From: Erinaceus europaeus | Lineage: Eukaryota; Chordata; Mammalia; Eulipotyphla; Erinaceidae | Length of the DNA: 64,000 bases | Assembly (NCBI RefSeq): GCF_950295315.1 | Contig: NC_080164.1 | Span: 107,965,587 to 108,029,586 of the forward strand | Direction: 5' to 3' | In this document: positions 51,705-62,387 of the stretch, piece by piece | Layout: every line of letters starts with the position of its first letter | Numbering within the stretch: the first letter of the stretch is position 1 | Notes under the pieces: generated by a model | The model's input: only the letters and a program-made list of their open reading frames with translations | What the model was told of the DNA's origin: nothing | Databases searched by the model: none | Program-made: the position numbers and the translations under genes

Positions 51705-53046
51705 CTAAGAAGATCTGAAAGGGAAACTAAAAGCAGGACCTGATCAAATTGTAAGTAGGGCACCAAAGTAAAAACCCAGTGGTGAGGGGTAGGCATGTAG
51801 CTTCCTGGGCCAGTGGGGGGTGGGAGTGGGCGGGAGGGATGGGTCACAGTCCTTTGGTGGTGGGAATGGTGTTTATGTACACTCCTAGCAAAATGTAGAC
51901 ATATAAATCAGTAGCTAATTCATATGAGAGGGGGAAATCAATTATATGTCTCAAAGTTTCTCAAAAGACAAACTGAATCTTTTTAATATATAGGCTATGT
52001 ATTTGATATGCGGACTCTCTCAAAAGCCTAGACCAAGTAGATTAGAAGCTTCCAATAGCACAGCTATATACAAGATACTGGGTACTGTCCAGCAAACCAT
52101 AACAAAGGGACTTTTCAAAGTTAACCCAATTAACAAATTATGTGATAATAATATTAACTATTGATTGTCTTTTTGAACCCTAAGACAGCAGGAACCTCAC
52201 ATCTTCACTATAGAGCCCCTACTTCCCCCAGTCCTGGAACCCTTGGATAGGGCCCACTTTCCCGTATGCATCTCCCAATCCAAACCAAATAACATTGCAT
52301 CTGCCGATCACAACCTAACCAAAGCAACGATTGCTACCTCAACATGTTTCACCTCAGAATGTATCCAGAGACTTCACGTGTGGAATGACAACCCTTCAGC
52401 TTCATTACTCGGGTGAGACCTTTCCTTTAATAGTACACTCTAATTTCATCTCAGGTAGTTCACTTTCCAACAAAGTCCCATAACCTAGATATACACCAGT
52501 TTCTGTGAGAGAGAGCTTATGTGCACACGTATCCATAAACTACTGCAAAATATATACCTGAAAGCAGGACTACACTAGAGTTTGCAGTGAGTACCTCCCT
52601 AACACTTCCTCTCCACTATTCCAAGCTTGGGATCCATGATTGCTCAACAAATTGTTTGGCTTCATATGTTAACTCTCTTTTCAATCACCAGGTTCCAGAT
52701 GCCACCAGGATGCTGGCTAGGCTTCCCTGGATTGAAGACCCCACCAATGTGTCCTGGAGCTCAGCTTCCCCCGAGACACACCCTACTAGGGAAAGAGAGA
52801 GGCAGACTGGGGGTATGGACCGACCAGTCAATGCCCATGTTCAGCGGGGAAGCAATTACAGAAGCCAGACCTTCTACCTTCTGCAACCCTCAACGACCCT
52901 GGGTCCATGCTCCCAGAGGGATAGAGAATGGGAAAGCTACCATGGGAGGGGGTGGGTTATGGGGATTGGGTGTTGGGAATTGTGTGGAGTTGTACCCCTC
53001 CTACCTTATGCTTTTGTTCACTAATCCTTTCTTAAATAAAAAATTT
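51705..53046 (+). mobile_element. L1 long 3' UTR
   Basis: 1.34 kb. It begins with 'agaagatctgaaagggaaac', includes a G-rich stretch near 51808-51840 ('gtggggggtgggagtgggcg'), 'ctctcaaaagcctagaccaa' and 'ttactcgggtgagacctttc', and finishes with the 450-base terminal segment found in truncated copies throughout the window. A polyadenylation-like aataaa lies at 53035. Confidence 0.9.
51805..51842 (+). other. G-rich stretch in L1 3' UTR
   Basis: Four or more G-tracts ('gtggggggtgggagtgggcg' then ggaggg) with quadruplex-forming potential. G-rich polypurine tracts are a known feature of L1 3' UTRs. Confidence 0.7.
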
Positions 53047-53066
53047 AAAAAAAAAAAAAAAAACCA

Positions 53067-53164
53067 AACACTCCCTATTGCTAAAATTTTCTTTCTCTTT
53101 TGATTTTTTTTGTTTTTGTTTTACGTCTTGGTATAAATGTGAAACATTTAATCTTGAAAACTGT
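53067..53164. other. Flank of the L1 insertion
   Basis: If the L1 target duplication is right, this continues the sequence interrupted at 45557. I see no retroviral motif in it. Confidence 0.35.
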
Positions 53165-53235
53165 ATGAGTATGGGTGGTGTGTATAGCACAATGGTTATG
53201 CTAATTATTCTCATGCCTGAGGCTCCTAGCCATAG
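53165..53235 (+). mobile_element. SINE type C fragment
   Basis: 'tggtgtgtatagcacaatgg', 'ttatgctaattattctcatg' and cctgaggctcct. Tail absent. Confidence 0.65.
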
Positions 53236-53717
53236 TTCTTATGTTTACCTTTTCATATCTTATTGAGCTTAAACTGTTTAAACAACCTTAAAATCGTACT
53301 AGAAATGACTTCCAAAATTATAAAGGCACTTAAACCAATTATAATTGAGTTATCAATATAGTAAACTTCTAATCTGCTACAAGTTTTGTTTCACAAGTAA
53401 GTGAATTACAACTGTCAAGTCTTCACATGAAAAAGCATCTGCTCATATAGAATCCCCGGAAATCCATTTGGACCCCTGTCCTCTGACATTGCCCACAAGA
53501 TGGCATGACTAAAATGCACCCCCCAAAACCAGTGGTGTGACCTGGCATGACCTGAAGAAACTGATTCACAGACTCCAAAGCTCACTCTCTACAGAAAAGC
53601 TGATTTCCAGTGGCTGACATTCCCCATCGGGATAGACGTACAGCATTTCATCCCCTGGCATTTCTTCTCCTGATCATCGACATTGAACTGATACTTCTAT
53701 TGGACTTACTGGTACAC
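53236..53717. other. Unique block
   Basis: About 480 bases, no recognised repeat or ORF. Confidence 0.4.
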
Positions 53718-54029
53718 CTCTTGGAGCTCTGATTTTTCAGAACCCCACTCCACTAGGGAAAGAGAGAGGCAGGATGGGAGTATGGACTGACCTGTCAACA
53801 CCCATGTTCAGCAAGGAAGCAATTACAGAAGCCAGACCTTCAACCTTCTGTACCCCATAATGACCCTGGGTCCATATTCCTAGAGGGTTAAAGAATAAGA
53901 AAGCTATCTAGGGAGGGGATGGAATATGGAGTTCTAGTGGTGGGAATTGTGTGGAGTTGTACTCCTCTTATCCTATGGTTTTTTTTCAGTGTGTCCTTTA
54001 TATAAATAAAATTTTAAAAATTAAAAAAA
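53718..54029 (+). mobile_element. L1 3' end inserted at or beside the older L1
   Basis: 'aaccccactccactagggaa', 'caggatgggagtatggactg' and 'tctagtggtgggaattgtgt', with an A-rich end that abuts ORF1 sequence of the next L1 directly. Confidence 0.88.
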
Positions 54030-54925
54030 ATGAACTAAAGAAAACAGTAGAGGGGAGTGAGAATAGAATAAATGAGTCTGAAGACATAATTAGCAAGACC
54101 AAAGACCAATTAGAGACAACTAAAAAAGAAGTAAGAGATCTCAAAAAGACATTAAGAGATACTGAAAACAACAACAGACTCCTATGGGATAACTTCAAAA
54201 GAAATAATACAAATTATTGGCTTACCAGAGGAAGAAAGAGAGGGAGGGAAACTAAGAATTCTTCAGGACATAGTAGCCGAGAACTTCTCTAGTCTAGACA
54301 ACATCAAAGACATAAAGGTTCAAGAAGCCCAGAGGGTCCCTAAAAGAATTAACCCAGACTTAAAGAAACCTAGACACATCATATTTAGAATGGAAAGGAA
54401 TAAGGCTAAAGCAAGGGTCCTTGTGGTCCGGGAGATGGTGCAGTGGATGAAGCATTAGATTCTCAAGCATGAGGTCCTGAGTTCAATCCCTGGCAGCACA
54501 TGTACCAGAGTGATGTCTGGTTCTTTCCCTCTCTCTCTCGCTCCCTCTCTCTCTCTCTCCCCCCTACTATCTTCATGAATAAATAAATAAAATCTTGAAA
54601 AAGAAAGAAAGAAAGAAAGAAAGAATGAAAGAAAGAAAGAAAGTATCCTGAAGGCTGCAAGAGAAAAACAAAGAACCACCTACATAGGAAAACCCATAAG
54701 ATTTGCAGCAGACATCTCCACAAAAACACTACAGGACAGAAGAGAATAGTAAGATATCTATGGAGTGCTCAATGAGAAAGGCTTTCAACCAAGACTACTG
54801 TATCCTGCTAGACTGTCATTCACACTAAATGGAGGCATAAAAATTCCTCTCAGACAAGCAACAGTTGAAAGAATCAACTATCACCAAGCCTGCCCTGAAA
54901 GAAGTACTGAAAGGTCTCCTATAAA
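54030..54925 (+). pseudogene. L1 ORF1 remnant, split by SINE D
   Basis: The coiled-coil part is 'ENRINESEDIISKTKDQLET' and 'RDLKKTLRDTENNNRLLWDN'. A frameshift follows in the RRM ('TNYWLTRGRKR' where the intact form has NIRIIGLPEEE). After the SINE, 54644-54925 encodes 'LNEKGFQPRLLYPARLSFTL' and NGGIKIPL. The N-terminus is missing. Confidence 0.85.
54423..54648 (+). mobile_element. SINE type D with (GAAA)n tail
   Basis: 'gtccgggagatggtgcagtg', 'gattctcaagcatgaggtcc' and 'ggcagcacatgtaccagagt', a (CT)n run, aataaataaataaa and a GAAA array at 54597-54643. The interrupted ORF1 words 'gggtcct' and 'agtatcct' flank it. Confidence 0.92.
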
Positions 54926-55108
54926 TAGTCAGGCCACCATAAATATGCCATATAGCAGAACACTTTAAAAATCTACAATAAAAACTATCTTACAAGCCAA
55001 TGTATGATGGAAAACTATCATATAAGCCAATGGCTCACAAAAAAGGGAAGGAACAGCTATTTTCATATTTGACATGATATACTTTCAAATAAGTAAAATA
55101 AAAATATA

Positions 55109-55402
55109 GGGAGTCAGGCAGTAGCACAGCAGGATAAACACATGTGGCACAAAGAGCAAAGACAAGCATAAGGATCCCAGTTGGAGACCCCAGCTCCCCA
55201 TCTGCAGGGGAGTCACTTCACAGGCAGTGAAGCACATCTGCAGGTGTCTGTCTTTCTCTCCTCCTCTCTGTCTTCCCCTCCTCTCTCCATTTCTCTCTAT
55301 CCTAACAATGATGACATCAGTAACAACAACAATAATAACTACAACAACAATGAAAAAGAACAAGGGCAACAAAAGGGAAAATAAATAAATATTAAAGAAA
55401 TT
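55109..55402 (+). mobile_element. SINE type A
   Basis: 'gggagtcaggcagtagcaca', 'caggggagtcacttcacagg', an AAC-rich tail and 'gggcaacaaaagggaaaata'. No clear target duplication by eye. Confidence 0.92.
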
Positions 55403-56977
55403 TCTTTAAAAAGAAGAAAGTTTACAGTAAACCAGGTCCAAATATATAAATATGTAAATAATTAGTAAACCATCTAACAGCCTAACTGAACCAACTAGAA
55501 AAAGACCAACAAAGAGGTTTGCAGGAGATAGGAAATAGTAAAAATCAGAGCTGAAATAAAAAAATAGAAAAAAAATTTAAACAGATAGGGATGGACATTA
55601 CTTAATGCTCAGAGGATCAGTCAATTAACAGGACATAACAATTGTTAACACCTATACAACAATGAGAAGCCATCTAAATAAATCAAATGTCTACTGGAAG
55701 AGCTACAGCAATATATTAACAACAACACAGTCATAGTATGGAACTTCAACACCCCACTCTCTCAAGTTGACAGATCATATAGGCAGAAAATCAATAAAGA
55801 TATGAGGGAGCTAAATGAGAAGATAGATAAACTAGAACTATTGGACATTTTCAGAGTCATTCATCCCAAGAAACTGGAATACACATTTTACTCAAGTCCA
55901 CATGGGTCATTCTCTAGGATAGACCATATGTTAGGCCACAAAGACAGCATCAGCAAATTCAAGAGCATTGAAGTCATCCCAAGCATCTTCTCAGAGCACA
56001 GTGGAATGAAACAAACACTTAACAATCAACAAAACATTAGTAAGAGTCCAAAAATGTGGAAGCTCAACAGTACACTACTTAACAACTACTGGGTCAAATG
56101 GAAATAAAGGAAGTAATCAAAATGTTTTGAGAGTTCAATGAAAATGAAGACACTAGCTATCAAAATATTTGGGACACAGCTAAGGCAATAATGAAAAGGA
56201 AGTTCATAGAGATACAAGTACACATTAGGAAAGAAAAAAACACACAAATAAACAGCCTGATTGCACATCTTAAAGACCTAGAAGAAGAAGAACAAAGAAA
56301 CACTACAGCAACCGGAAGGACAGAAATAACTAAGTTAAGGCAGAAATAAATAACATTGAAAGTAAGAAAACCATACAAAAGATCAACGAAAGTAAATGTT
56401 AGTTTTTTGAAAGAGTGAATAAAATCGACATTTAGCCAGACTCACAAAACAAAAAAGGGAGAAGACCCAAATAAATTGGATCACAAATGAAAGAGGAGAT
56501 ATCACAACAGACACCTCAAAAATTCAATATATCATGCAAGGCTTCTATGAACAGCTATATGCCACCAAGCTAGAGAACCTGGAAGAAATGGATGATTTCC
56601 TAGATACCTACAAATTTCCAGAACTAAGAAAAGAGAAACTAGATAAAATGAACAGGCCAATGATAGCTAATGAAATTGAAACAGTTATCAAAAATCTTCC
56701 CAAAAATAAAAGTCCTAGACCAGATGGTTTTACAAATGAATTCTACAAACCTTCAAAGAGGAACTAATACCTCTACTTTTAAAGTCTTCCAGAAGTGTGA
56801 AGACACTAGAATACTCCCTTCCAGCTTCTATAAAGCCAACATCACTTTGATGCCAAAAGCAGACAGATACACAACCAAAAAAGAAAACTACAGAAAAAAT
56901 ATCTCTGATGAACATAGATGCTAAAATACTGAACAAAGTTCTAGCCAAACAGATACAGCAGTATATTAAAAAGATTG
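55403..56977 (+). pseudogene. L1 ORF2 remnant, endonuclease to fingers
   Basis: 55403-55585 is rearranged: the N-terminal endonuclease is missing and pieces resembling the mid-ORF2 linker appear. From 55590 the order is normal. 55802-56107 has 'KKLEYTFYSSPHGSFSRIDH' and 'IPSIFSEHSGMKQTL', with SEHSG where the intact motif has SDHSG. 56534-56767 has 'ENLEEMDDFLDTYKFPELRK' and '[20 protein letters not shown]'. Several stops and shifts. Confidence 0.85.
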
Positions 56978-57277
56978 TGGGGAGTTGGGCGGTAGCAAAG
57001 TGGGTTAAGCACACTTGGTGCAAAGAGGAAGGTCCAGCCTAAGGATCCCAGTTCTAGCCCTCATCTTCCCACCTGCAGGGGGTCGCTTCACAGGCAGTGA
57101 AGCAGGTCTGCAGGTGTCTATCTTTCTCTCCCCCTCTCTGTCTTCCCCTCTTCTCTCTACTTCTCTCTGTTCTATCTAACAACGATGACGATATCAATAA
57201 CAACAACAGTAATAACTACAACAACAATAAAAAACAACAAGGGCAACAAAAGGGATAATAAAGAAATAAAAATTTTT
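56978..57277 (+). mobile_element. SINE type A in the reverse-transcriptase region
   Basis: 'ggggagttgggcggtagcaa', 'gggggtcgcttcacaggcag' and 'gggcaacaaaagggataata'. ttaaaaagattg before and ttaaaagattg after it form the target duplication. Confidence 0.94.
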
Positions 57278-58940
57278 TAAAAGATTGTTCATTATGTATG
57301 ACCAAGTGGGGTTTATCCCAGGGATGCAATGTTGTTTTAATATATGTAAATCAATCAACGTGTTCTCCCACATCAATAAACGCAAGACCAAAGAACACAT
57401 GGTCATATCAATAAATGAATAGAAAAACTTTGATAAAATACAACATCTCTTTATGATCAAAACACTACAAAAATGGGAATAGATGGAAAATTCCTCAAGA
57501 TAGTGGAGTCTATATATAGCAAACCTACAGCCAACATCATACTCAATGATGAAAAACTGGAAGCATTTCCCCTCAAATCAGGTACTGGACAGGGGTACTA
57601 CATAGTGGGGTGCCCACTATCACCATTATTAGTCAACATAATGTTGGAAGTTCTTGCCATAGCAATCAGGCAGGAGCAAGGAATTAAAGGGATACAGATT
57701 AAAAGAGAAGTCAAACTTTCCTTATTTGCAGATGACATGATAGTACACACAGAAAAACCTAAGGAATACATCAAGAAGCTTTTGGAAATCATCAGACAAT
57801 ACAGTCATGTGTCAGGCAACAAAATTAATATTCAAAAGTCAGTGGCATTCCTCTATGCAAACACTAAGTTAGAAGAAATTGAAATCCAGAAATCAATTCC
57901 TTTTACTATAGTAGCAAAAACAATAATATATGTGGGAATAAACCTAACCAAAGAAGTGAAAGACTTGTATGCTGAAAATTATGAGTCACTACTCAAGGAA
58001 ATTGAAAAAGACACAAAGAAGTGGAAAGATATTCCACGTTCATGGGTTGGAAGAATTAACATAATCAAAATGAATAAACTACCCAGAGCCATCTACAAAT
58101 TTAATGCTATCCTCATCAAGATCCCATCCACATTTTTTAGGAGAATAGAACAAATGCTACAAATGTTTATCTGGAACAAGAAAAGATCTAGAATTGCCAA
58201 AATAATCTTGAGATGAACAGAACTGGAGGCATAACATCCCTATATCTCAAATTGTACTTTAGATCCATTGTAATAAAAAATGCTTGGTATTAGAACATGA
58301 ATAGTCACACTGACCAATGGAATAGAATTGAGAGCCCACAAGTAAGCCCCCACACCTATGGACATCTAATCTTTGACAAAGGTGCCCAGATTACTAAATG
58401 GGGAAAGCAGAGTCTCTTCAACAAATGGTATTGGAAAAAATGGGTTGAAACTTACAGAAGATTAAAAGTGAACCACTATATTTCACCAAATACAAAAGTA
58501 AATTCCATGTTGGATCATGGACTTGGATGTTATACTGCAAACTATCAGATACTTAGAACAAAATATTGGCAGAACTCTTTTCCGCATAAATTTTAAAGAC
58601 ATCTTCAATGAAACTAATCCTATTACAAAGAAGACTAAGGCAAGTATAATCCTATGGGACTATATCAAATTAAAAAGCTTCTGCACAGCAATAAAAACCA
58701 ATACCCAAACCAAGAGACCCCTCACAGAATGGGAGAAGATCTTTACATGCCATACATCAGACGAGAGTTTAATTACCAAATTATATAAAGAGTTTGCCAA
58801 ACTCAAACACAAGAACCCCATCCAAAAATGGGGAAAGGACATGGACAGAATATTCATGACAGAAGAGATCCAAAAGGCTGAGAAACACATGAAAAAATGC
58901 TCCAAGTTTTTGTCAGAGAAATGCAAATAAAGACAACAAT
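57278..58940 (+). pseudogene. L1 ORF2 remnant, reverse transcriptase to C-terminus
   Basis: Open from 57473 to 58216 (247 codons). The RT catalytic FADDM is kept near 57727. The GQGCPLSP motif is split by five extra codons ([13 protein letters not shown]) around 57595-57610, an in-frame gain of 15 bases in a motif that contacts the template. A run of stops lies after 58216. Fragments at 58297-58596 and 58517-58930 continue the thumb and connection region. Confidence 0.88.
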
Positions 58941-59295
58941 GGGGGCTTGGGCGGTAGCACAGTGGGTTAAGCACAAGTAGCACAAAGTGCAAGGACCAGC
59001 ATAAGGATCCTGGTTTGAGCCCCTGGCTCCCCACCTGCAGGGGAGTCACTTCACAGGCGGTGAAGCAGGTCTGCAGGTGTCTGTCTTTCTCTCCCCCTCT
59101 CTCTGTCTTCCCCTCTTCTCTCCATTTTTCTTTGTCCTATCCAACAAGGAAAGACATCAACAACAACAATAATAACCACAACAAGGCTATAACAACAAAG
59201 GCAACAAAAGGGGGAAAAAATGGCCTCCAGGAGCAGTGGATTCATGGTGCAGGCACCAAGCCCAGCAATAACCCTGGAGGAAACAAACAAACAAA
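58941..59295 (+). mobile_element. SINE type A with 3' module
   Basis: 'gggggcttgggcggtagcac', AAC-rich linker, then the module 'atggcctccaggagcagtgg' and 'cccagcaataaccctggagg'. aaagacaacaat at 58929-58940 and 59296-59307 is a perfect 12-base duplication. Confidence 0.95.
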
Positions 59296-59757
59296 AAAGA
59301 CAACAATTAGATACCACTTGACTCCTGTTAGAATGTTATACATCAGAAATGATAACAACAACAAATGCTGGAGAGGTTGTGGGGTCAAAGGAACCCTCCT
59401 ACACTGCTGGTGGGAATGTAAATTGGTCCAACCTCTATGGAGAACAGTCAGGAAAACTCTCAGAAGGCTAGAAATGGACCTACCCGATGATACTGCAATT
59501 CCTCTCCTGGGGATATATCTTAAGGAACCCAACACACCCACCCAAAAAGATCTGTGTACACATATGTTCTTAGAAGCACAATTTATCATAGTCAAAACCT
59601 GGAAGAACCCCAGGTATCCAATAACAGATGAGTGGCTGAGCAAATTGTGGTATATATTCACAATGGAATACTATTCAGCTATTAAAAACGGCGATTTCAC
59701 TGTTTTCAGCCAATCTTGGATGGAGCTTGAAAAAATCATGGTAAGTTAAATAATTCA
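59296..59757 (+). pseudogene. L1 ORF2 C-terminal remnant
   Basis: Open through 59749 and reading '[20 protein letters not shown]', then '[20 protein letters not shown]' with the Cys-rich motif intact, '[20 protein letters not shown]' and '[20 protein letters not shown]'. Confidence 0.9.
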
Positions 59758-59960
59758 GAAACAAAAGGATAAATATAGGATGATCTCACTCTCAGGCAGA
59801 AATTGAAAAACAAGATCAGAAGAGAAAACACAAGTAGAGCCTAAACTGGAATTGGTGTATTGCGCCAAAGTAAAAGACTCTGGGCTGGGTGGATGGTGGG
59901 GGAATACAGGTCCAAAAAGCATGACAGAGGACCTAATGGAGTTCTAGAGATAACCCTGAT
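59758..59960 (+). mobile_element. Short-lineage L1 3' UTR
   Basis: 'ggatgatctcactctcaggc', 'aagtaaaagactctgggctg' and 'gcatgacagaggacctaatg'. Its end is lost near the following antisense L1. Confidence 0.85.
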
Positions 59961-59997
59961 GGAGAAGAATAGAAGAAAAACAGAATAGAGAAAATAG

Positions 59998-60290
59998 GCA
60001 CTAATACTGTTTTTTAATTTTTTTAATTTAGTTATGAAAAGGAAACACTGACAAAAACCATAGTATAAGAGGGGTACAGCTCCACACAATTCCCTCCACC
60101 AGAACTCCGTAATCTTTTCCCTCCCCTGATAGCTTTCCTATTCTTTATCCCTCTGGGAGTACGGACCCAGGGTCATTATGGGATGCAGAAGGTGGAAGGT
60201 CTGGCTTCTGTAACTGCTTCCCTGCTGAACATGGGCATTGGCAGATTGATCCATACTCCCAGCCTGTCTCTCTTTCCCTGATGCTGGTGT
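59998..60290 (-). mobile_element. L1 3' end, antisense
   Basis: 'tttagttatgaaaaggaaac', 'cacacaattccctccaccag', 'gatgcagaaggtggaaggtc' and 'actcccagcctgtctctctt'. Only the terminal 290 bases. Confidence 0.88.
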
Positions 60291-60834
60291 TTTATAGAAG
60301 TGAATGGCTATCTAGGATGTTTGAAAAGGTGGAGAGACCTGCACAAACTTAAAAAAGGAAAACAATTCAAGACAGTATACCATAAGGACAAGGATTCCCA
60401 TTTATTCTGCAGGAAACAAGAATTCCCAGCCTTCTCTCCTATCTAAGAGGAGTTAAGCATTCACAAGATAGAGGCTTTTGTTCTTGTAGATTCAGGACTT
60501 TCTGAAAACTTTTTGAAAAGCTTGATAGTGGTAGATCCAATGTGATAAAAAGCCAGAAGAGAGAGGAAGAAGGAAGGAGTGGGAAGCAAAAAGTTCTGAG
60601 CTCAGCACCCTTGGTGAGTGGCTGCTAGGGAAAACAAGGAAGATTTGCAAAGTGCTGGGTAGGAACCCACCCAGGCTGGCTGTGCTCTGCTCAGCTCTGC
60701 CCTTTCTTTGTTTCATGACTTGCTTCTTACTTTATGCAGCTCTCTGATTTTGCTGAAGCCAATGGTGATTTGCTGTTTCTGCATGTGTGCCCTCATCCCT
60801 TTGAACAGGACTCCTTTTTTAAATTGTTATAATT
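60291..60834. other. Unique block
   Basis: About 540 bases with no recognised repeat, ORF or RNA signal. Confidence 0.4.
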
Positions 60835-60835
60835 A

Positions 60836-61022
60836 ATCATTTTTATCTTTATTCATTGGATTGAGACAACCACAAATGAGGGGGCAGGGTAGAGAGGAAG
60901 AGAGACAGAGAGATACCTGTAGCCCTGCTTCAACACTTGTGTAGTTTTCACCCTGCAGGTGGGGACTGGGGGCTTGAACACTGAAACATGTGTACTCAAC
61001 CAGGTGCAACACCACCCGCCCC
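60836..61022 (-). mobile_element. SINE type B
   Basis: Antisense 'catttttatctttattcatt', 'ttttcaccctgcaggtgggg' and 'aaccaggtgcaacaccaccc'. The B-box segment is deleted. Confidence 0.85.
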
Positions 61023-61074
61023 TTCCTATCTATCTATCTATCTCTCTATATCTATCCATCCATCTATCCATCTT
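61023..61074. repeat. (TATC)n microsatellite
   Basis: TATC/CATC tetranucleotide units between two antisense SINEs. Confidence 0.85.
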
Positions 61075-61081
61075 TATTGTT

Positions 61082-61316
61082 TTGTTTAGTTTATTATCTT
61101 TATTTATTGAAAAGAGACAGCCAAAAATCAAGAGGGAGGAGGAGATATAGAGGCAGAGAGACAGAGAGAGACAGAGAGACACCTGCAGCTCTGCTTCACC
61201 ACTCACAAAGCTTTCCCTCTGCAGGTGGGGACCAGGGGCTCAAACCTGGGACCTGAACCCTGGTCCTTGTGCCTGGTAACATGTTTGCTCAACTGGATAC
61301 ACCAGTGCCCAGCCCC
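61082..61316 (-). mobile_element. SINE type B
   Basis: Antisense 'agtttattatctttatttat', 'aagctttccctctgcaggtg' and 'caactggatacaccagtgcc'. The segment 'gggctcaaacctgggacct' is followed by a repeated 'gaaccctggtcctt', a small internal duplication. Confidence 0.88.
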
Positions 61317-61361
61317 TTATTTACATATTATTTATTTATTTATTTTTGCTTTTTTTAATTC

Positions 61362-61480
61362 TTCTTTTATCATTTTATGGGATTGGGGTTAATGGTTTAC
61401 AGTACAGTTATTAACGCATGGATTTTTGGACTTAATGGCTGAACCCCATCACCCCTTCCCAGCAGGTTGTTTTTTCTTTT
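61362..61480 (-). mobile_element. Old L1 3' end
   Basis: 'ggggttaatggtttacagta' and 'acagttattaacgcatggat' are antisense short-lineage L1 3' UTR. Confidence 0.5.
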
Positions 61481-61652
61481 CTTTTAGAAAGGAAAAGAAA
61501 GAGGGAGAGAAAGGAAAAGAGAAAGAAAAGGGAAGGAGAGACACCCCAGCACTGTACCACCACTTCATGAGAAGTTGCCTCATAGCAGACTCCCCTATGT
61601 GGTGGTTCAGGGTTCAGCCCTGGTCTTTGTGAACCACCTGCTGTCCCAAAGA
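61481..61652 (-). mobile_element. Diverged SINE
   Basis: Purine-rich 'gagagaaaggaaaagagaaa', 'cagcactgtaccaccacttc' and 'tggttcagggttcagccctg' suggest an antisense, eroded SINE. Confidence 0.5.
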
Positions 61653-61689
61653 TTCTTCTAGCCTTTAAATATTGAAGCATTTTTTTTTG

Positions 61690-61832
61690 GGGGGGGGTTG
61701 GTTTTTGTTTTAACCAGAGCACTGCTCAACTCTGGCTTATGGTAGTGCAGGGGATTGAACTTGGGACTTTGAAGTCTCAAACACAAGAGTCTTTTTGCAT
61801 AACCATTATGCTACCTACCCCTACCCCAGCCT
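61690..61832 (-). mobile_element. SINE type C
   Basis: Antisense 'agagcactgctcaactctgg', 'gggattgaacttgggacttt' and 'tgcataaccattatgctacc'. Confidence 0.88.
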
Positions 61833-62387
61833 TTAAATCTTGTACTCAGGGTCTGGTGCTCTCTGATGGCTGAACTTTAACAAAGGAGACTCAATTGTTC
61901 AGTGTAGCTTTTCACGATTTCCAAGACCTTCTGCTGGGTACTCTTGCTAAGGGGAAGGCTTTATAACTGCCATTGTTTTTGTTTTTTTTTTTTACAGTGT
62001 AAACAGGAAAGATCAGGAGTGGGAATGGGGAGGGTCTGACAGGGGAAAACACTTGGGGATGGAGACTTAACTCTGGGAGTCGGAAGTGAGAGAAAAGACA
62101 TTTCTTGGCTCCATTCCCAGCATTGTTTGCTGGACATATTTTGCGTGTGAAACAAGCCATGTTCACACCCATCCAACTATTTCCTAATCCTCTGGGAGTG
62201 CATTTCTGTGTACATGTAATGCTGCTCTGGACATGAAAATCCCAATGGCTGCATCAGCATCTACTTGCCAGAGTATTTATTGGCATCTCTTTGCAAGAGA
62301 CAAGTAAAAAGAGCTCAAGGCATCCTGAAAGTCCAACCCCTCTCCTCATTGCGGTCTGCCTGAAATCAAGATGCTCTGTTAACCGCT
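61833..62387. other. Unique block
   Basis: No recognised repeat or gene. A T-run lies near 61982. Confidence 0.4.

Larger units (their letters stand above)
45578..53046 (+). mobile_element. Full-length L1 (LINE-1), about 7.5 kb
   Basis: Complete order: CpG-rich 5' UTR with two promoter units (45578-46908), ORF1 (46909-47824), 60-base spacer, ORF2 (47885-51704) and long 3' UTR (51705-53046). Eighteen A's plus CC occur both just before the start (45558-45577) and at the end (53047-53066), preceded by TT in each case. This is best read as a 20-22 base target duplication at a TT/AAAA endonuclease site, merged with the poly(A) tail. ORF breaks are few, so it is young but inactive. Confidence 0.93.
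54030..59960 (+). mobile_element. Older L1, nearly complete coding part, broken by four SINEs
   Basis: Sense ORF1, ORF2 and short 3' UTR in order, with insertions at 54423-54648 (SINE D), 55109-55400, 56978-57277 and 58941-59295 (all SINE A, all in the same orientation). The 5' UTR is missing. The 3' UTR ('aaactggaattggtgtattg', 'gacagaggacctaatggag') belongs to the short lineage also seen at 20.2 kb, so this copy predates the L1 at 45.6 kb. Both reading frames carry many lesions. Confidence 0.92.
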
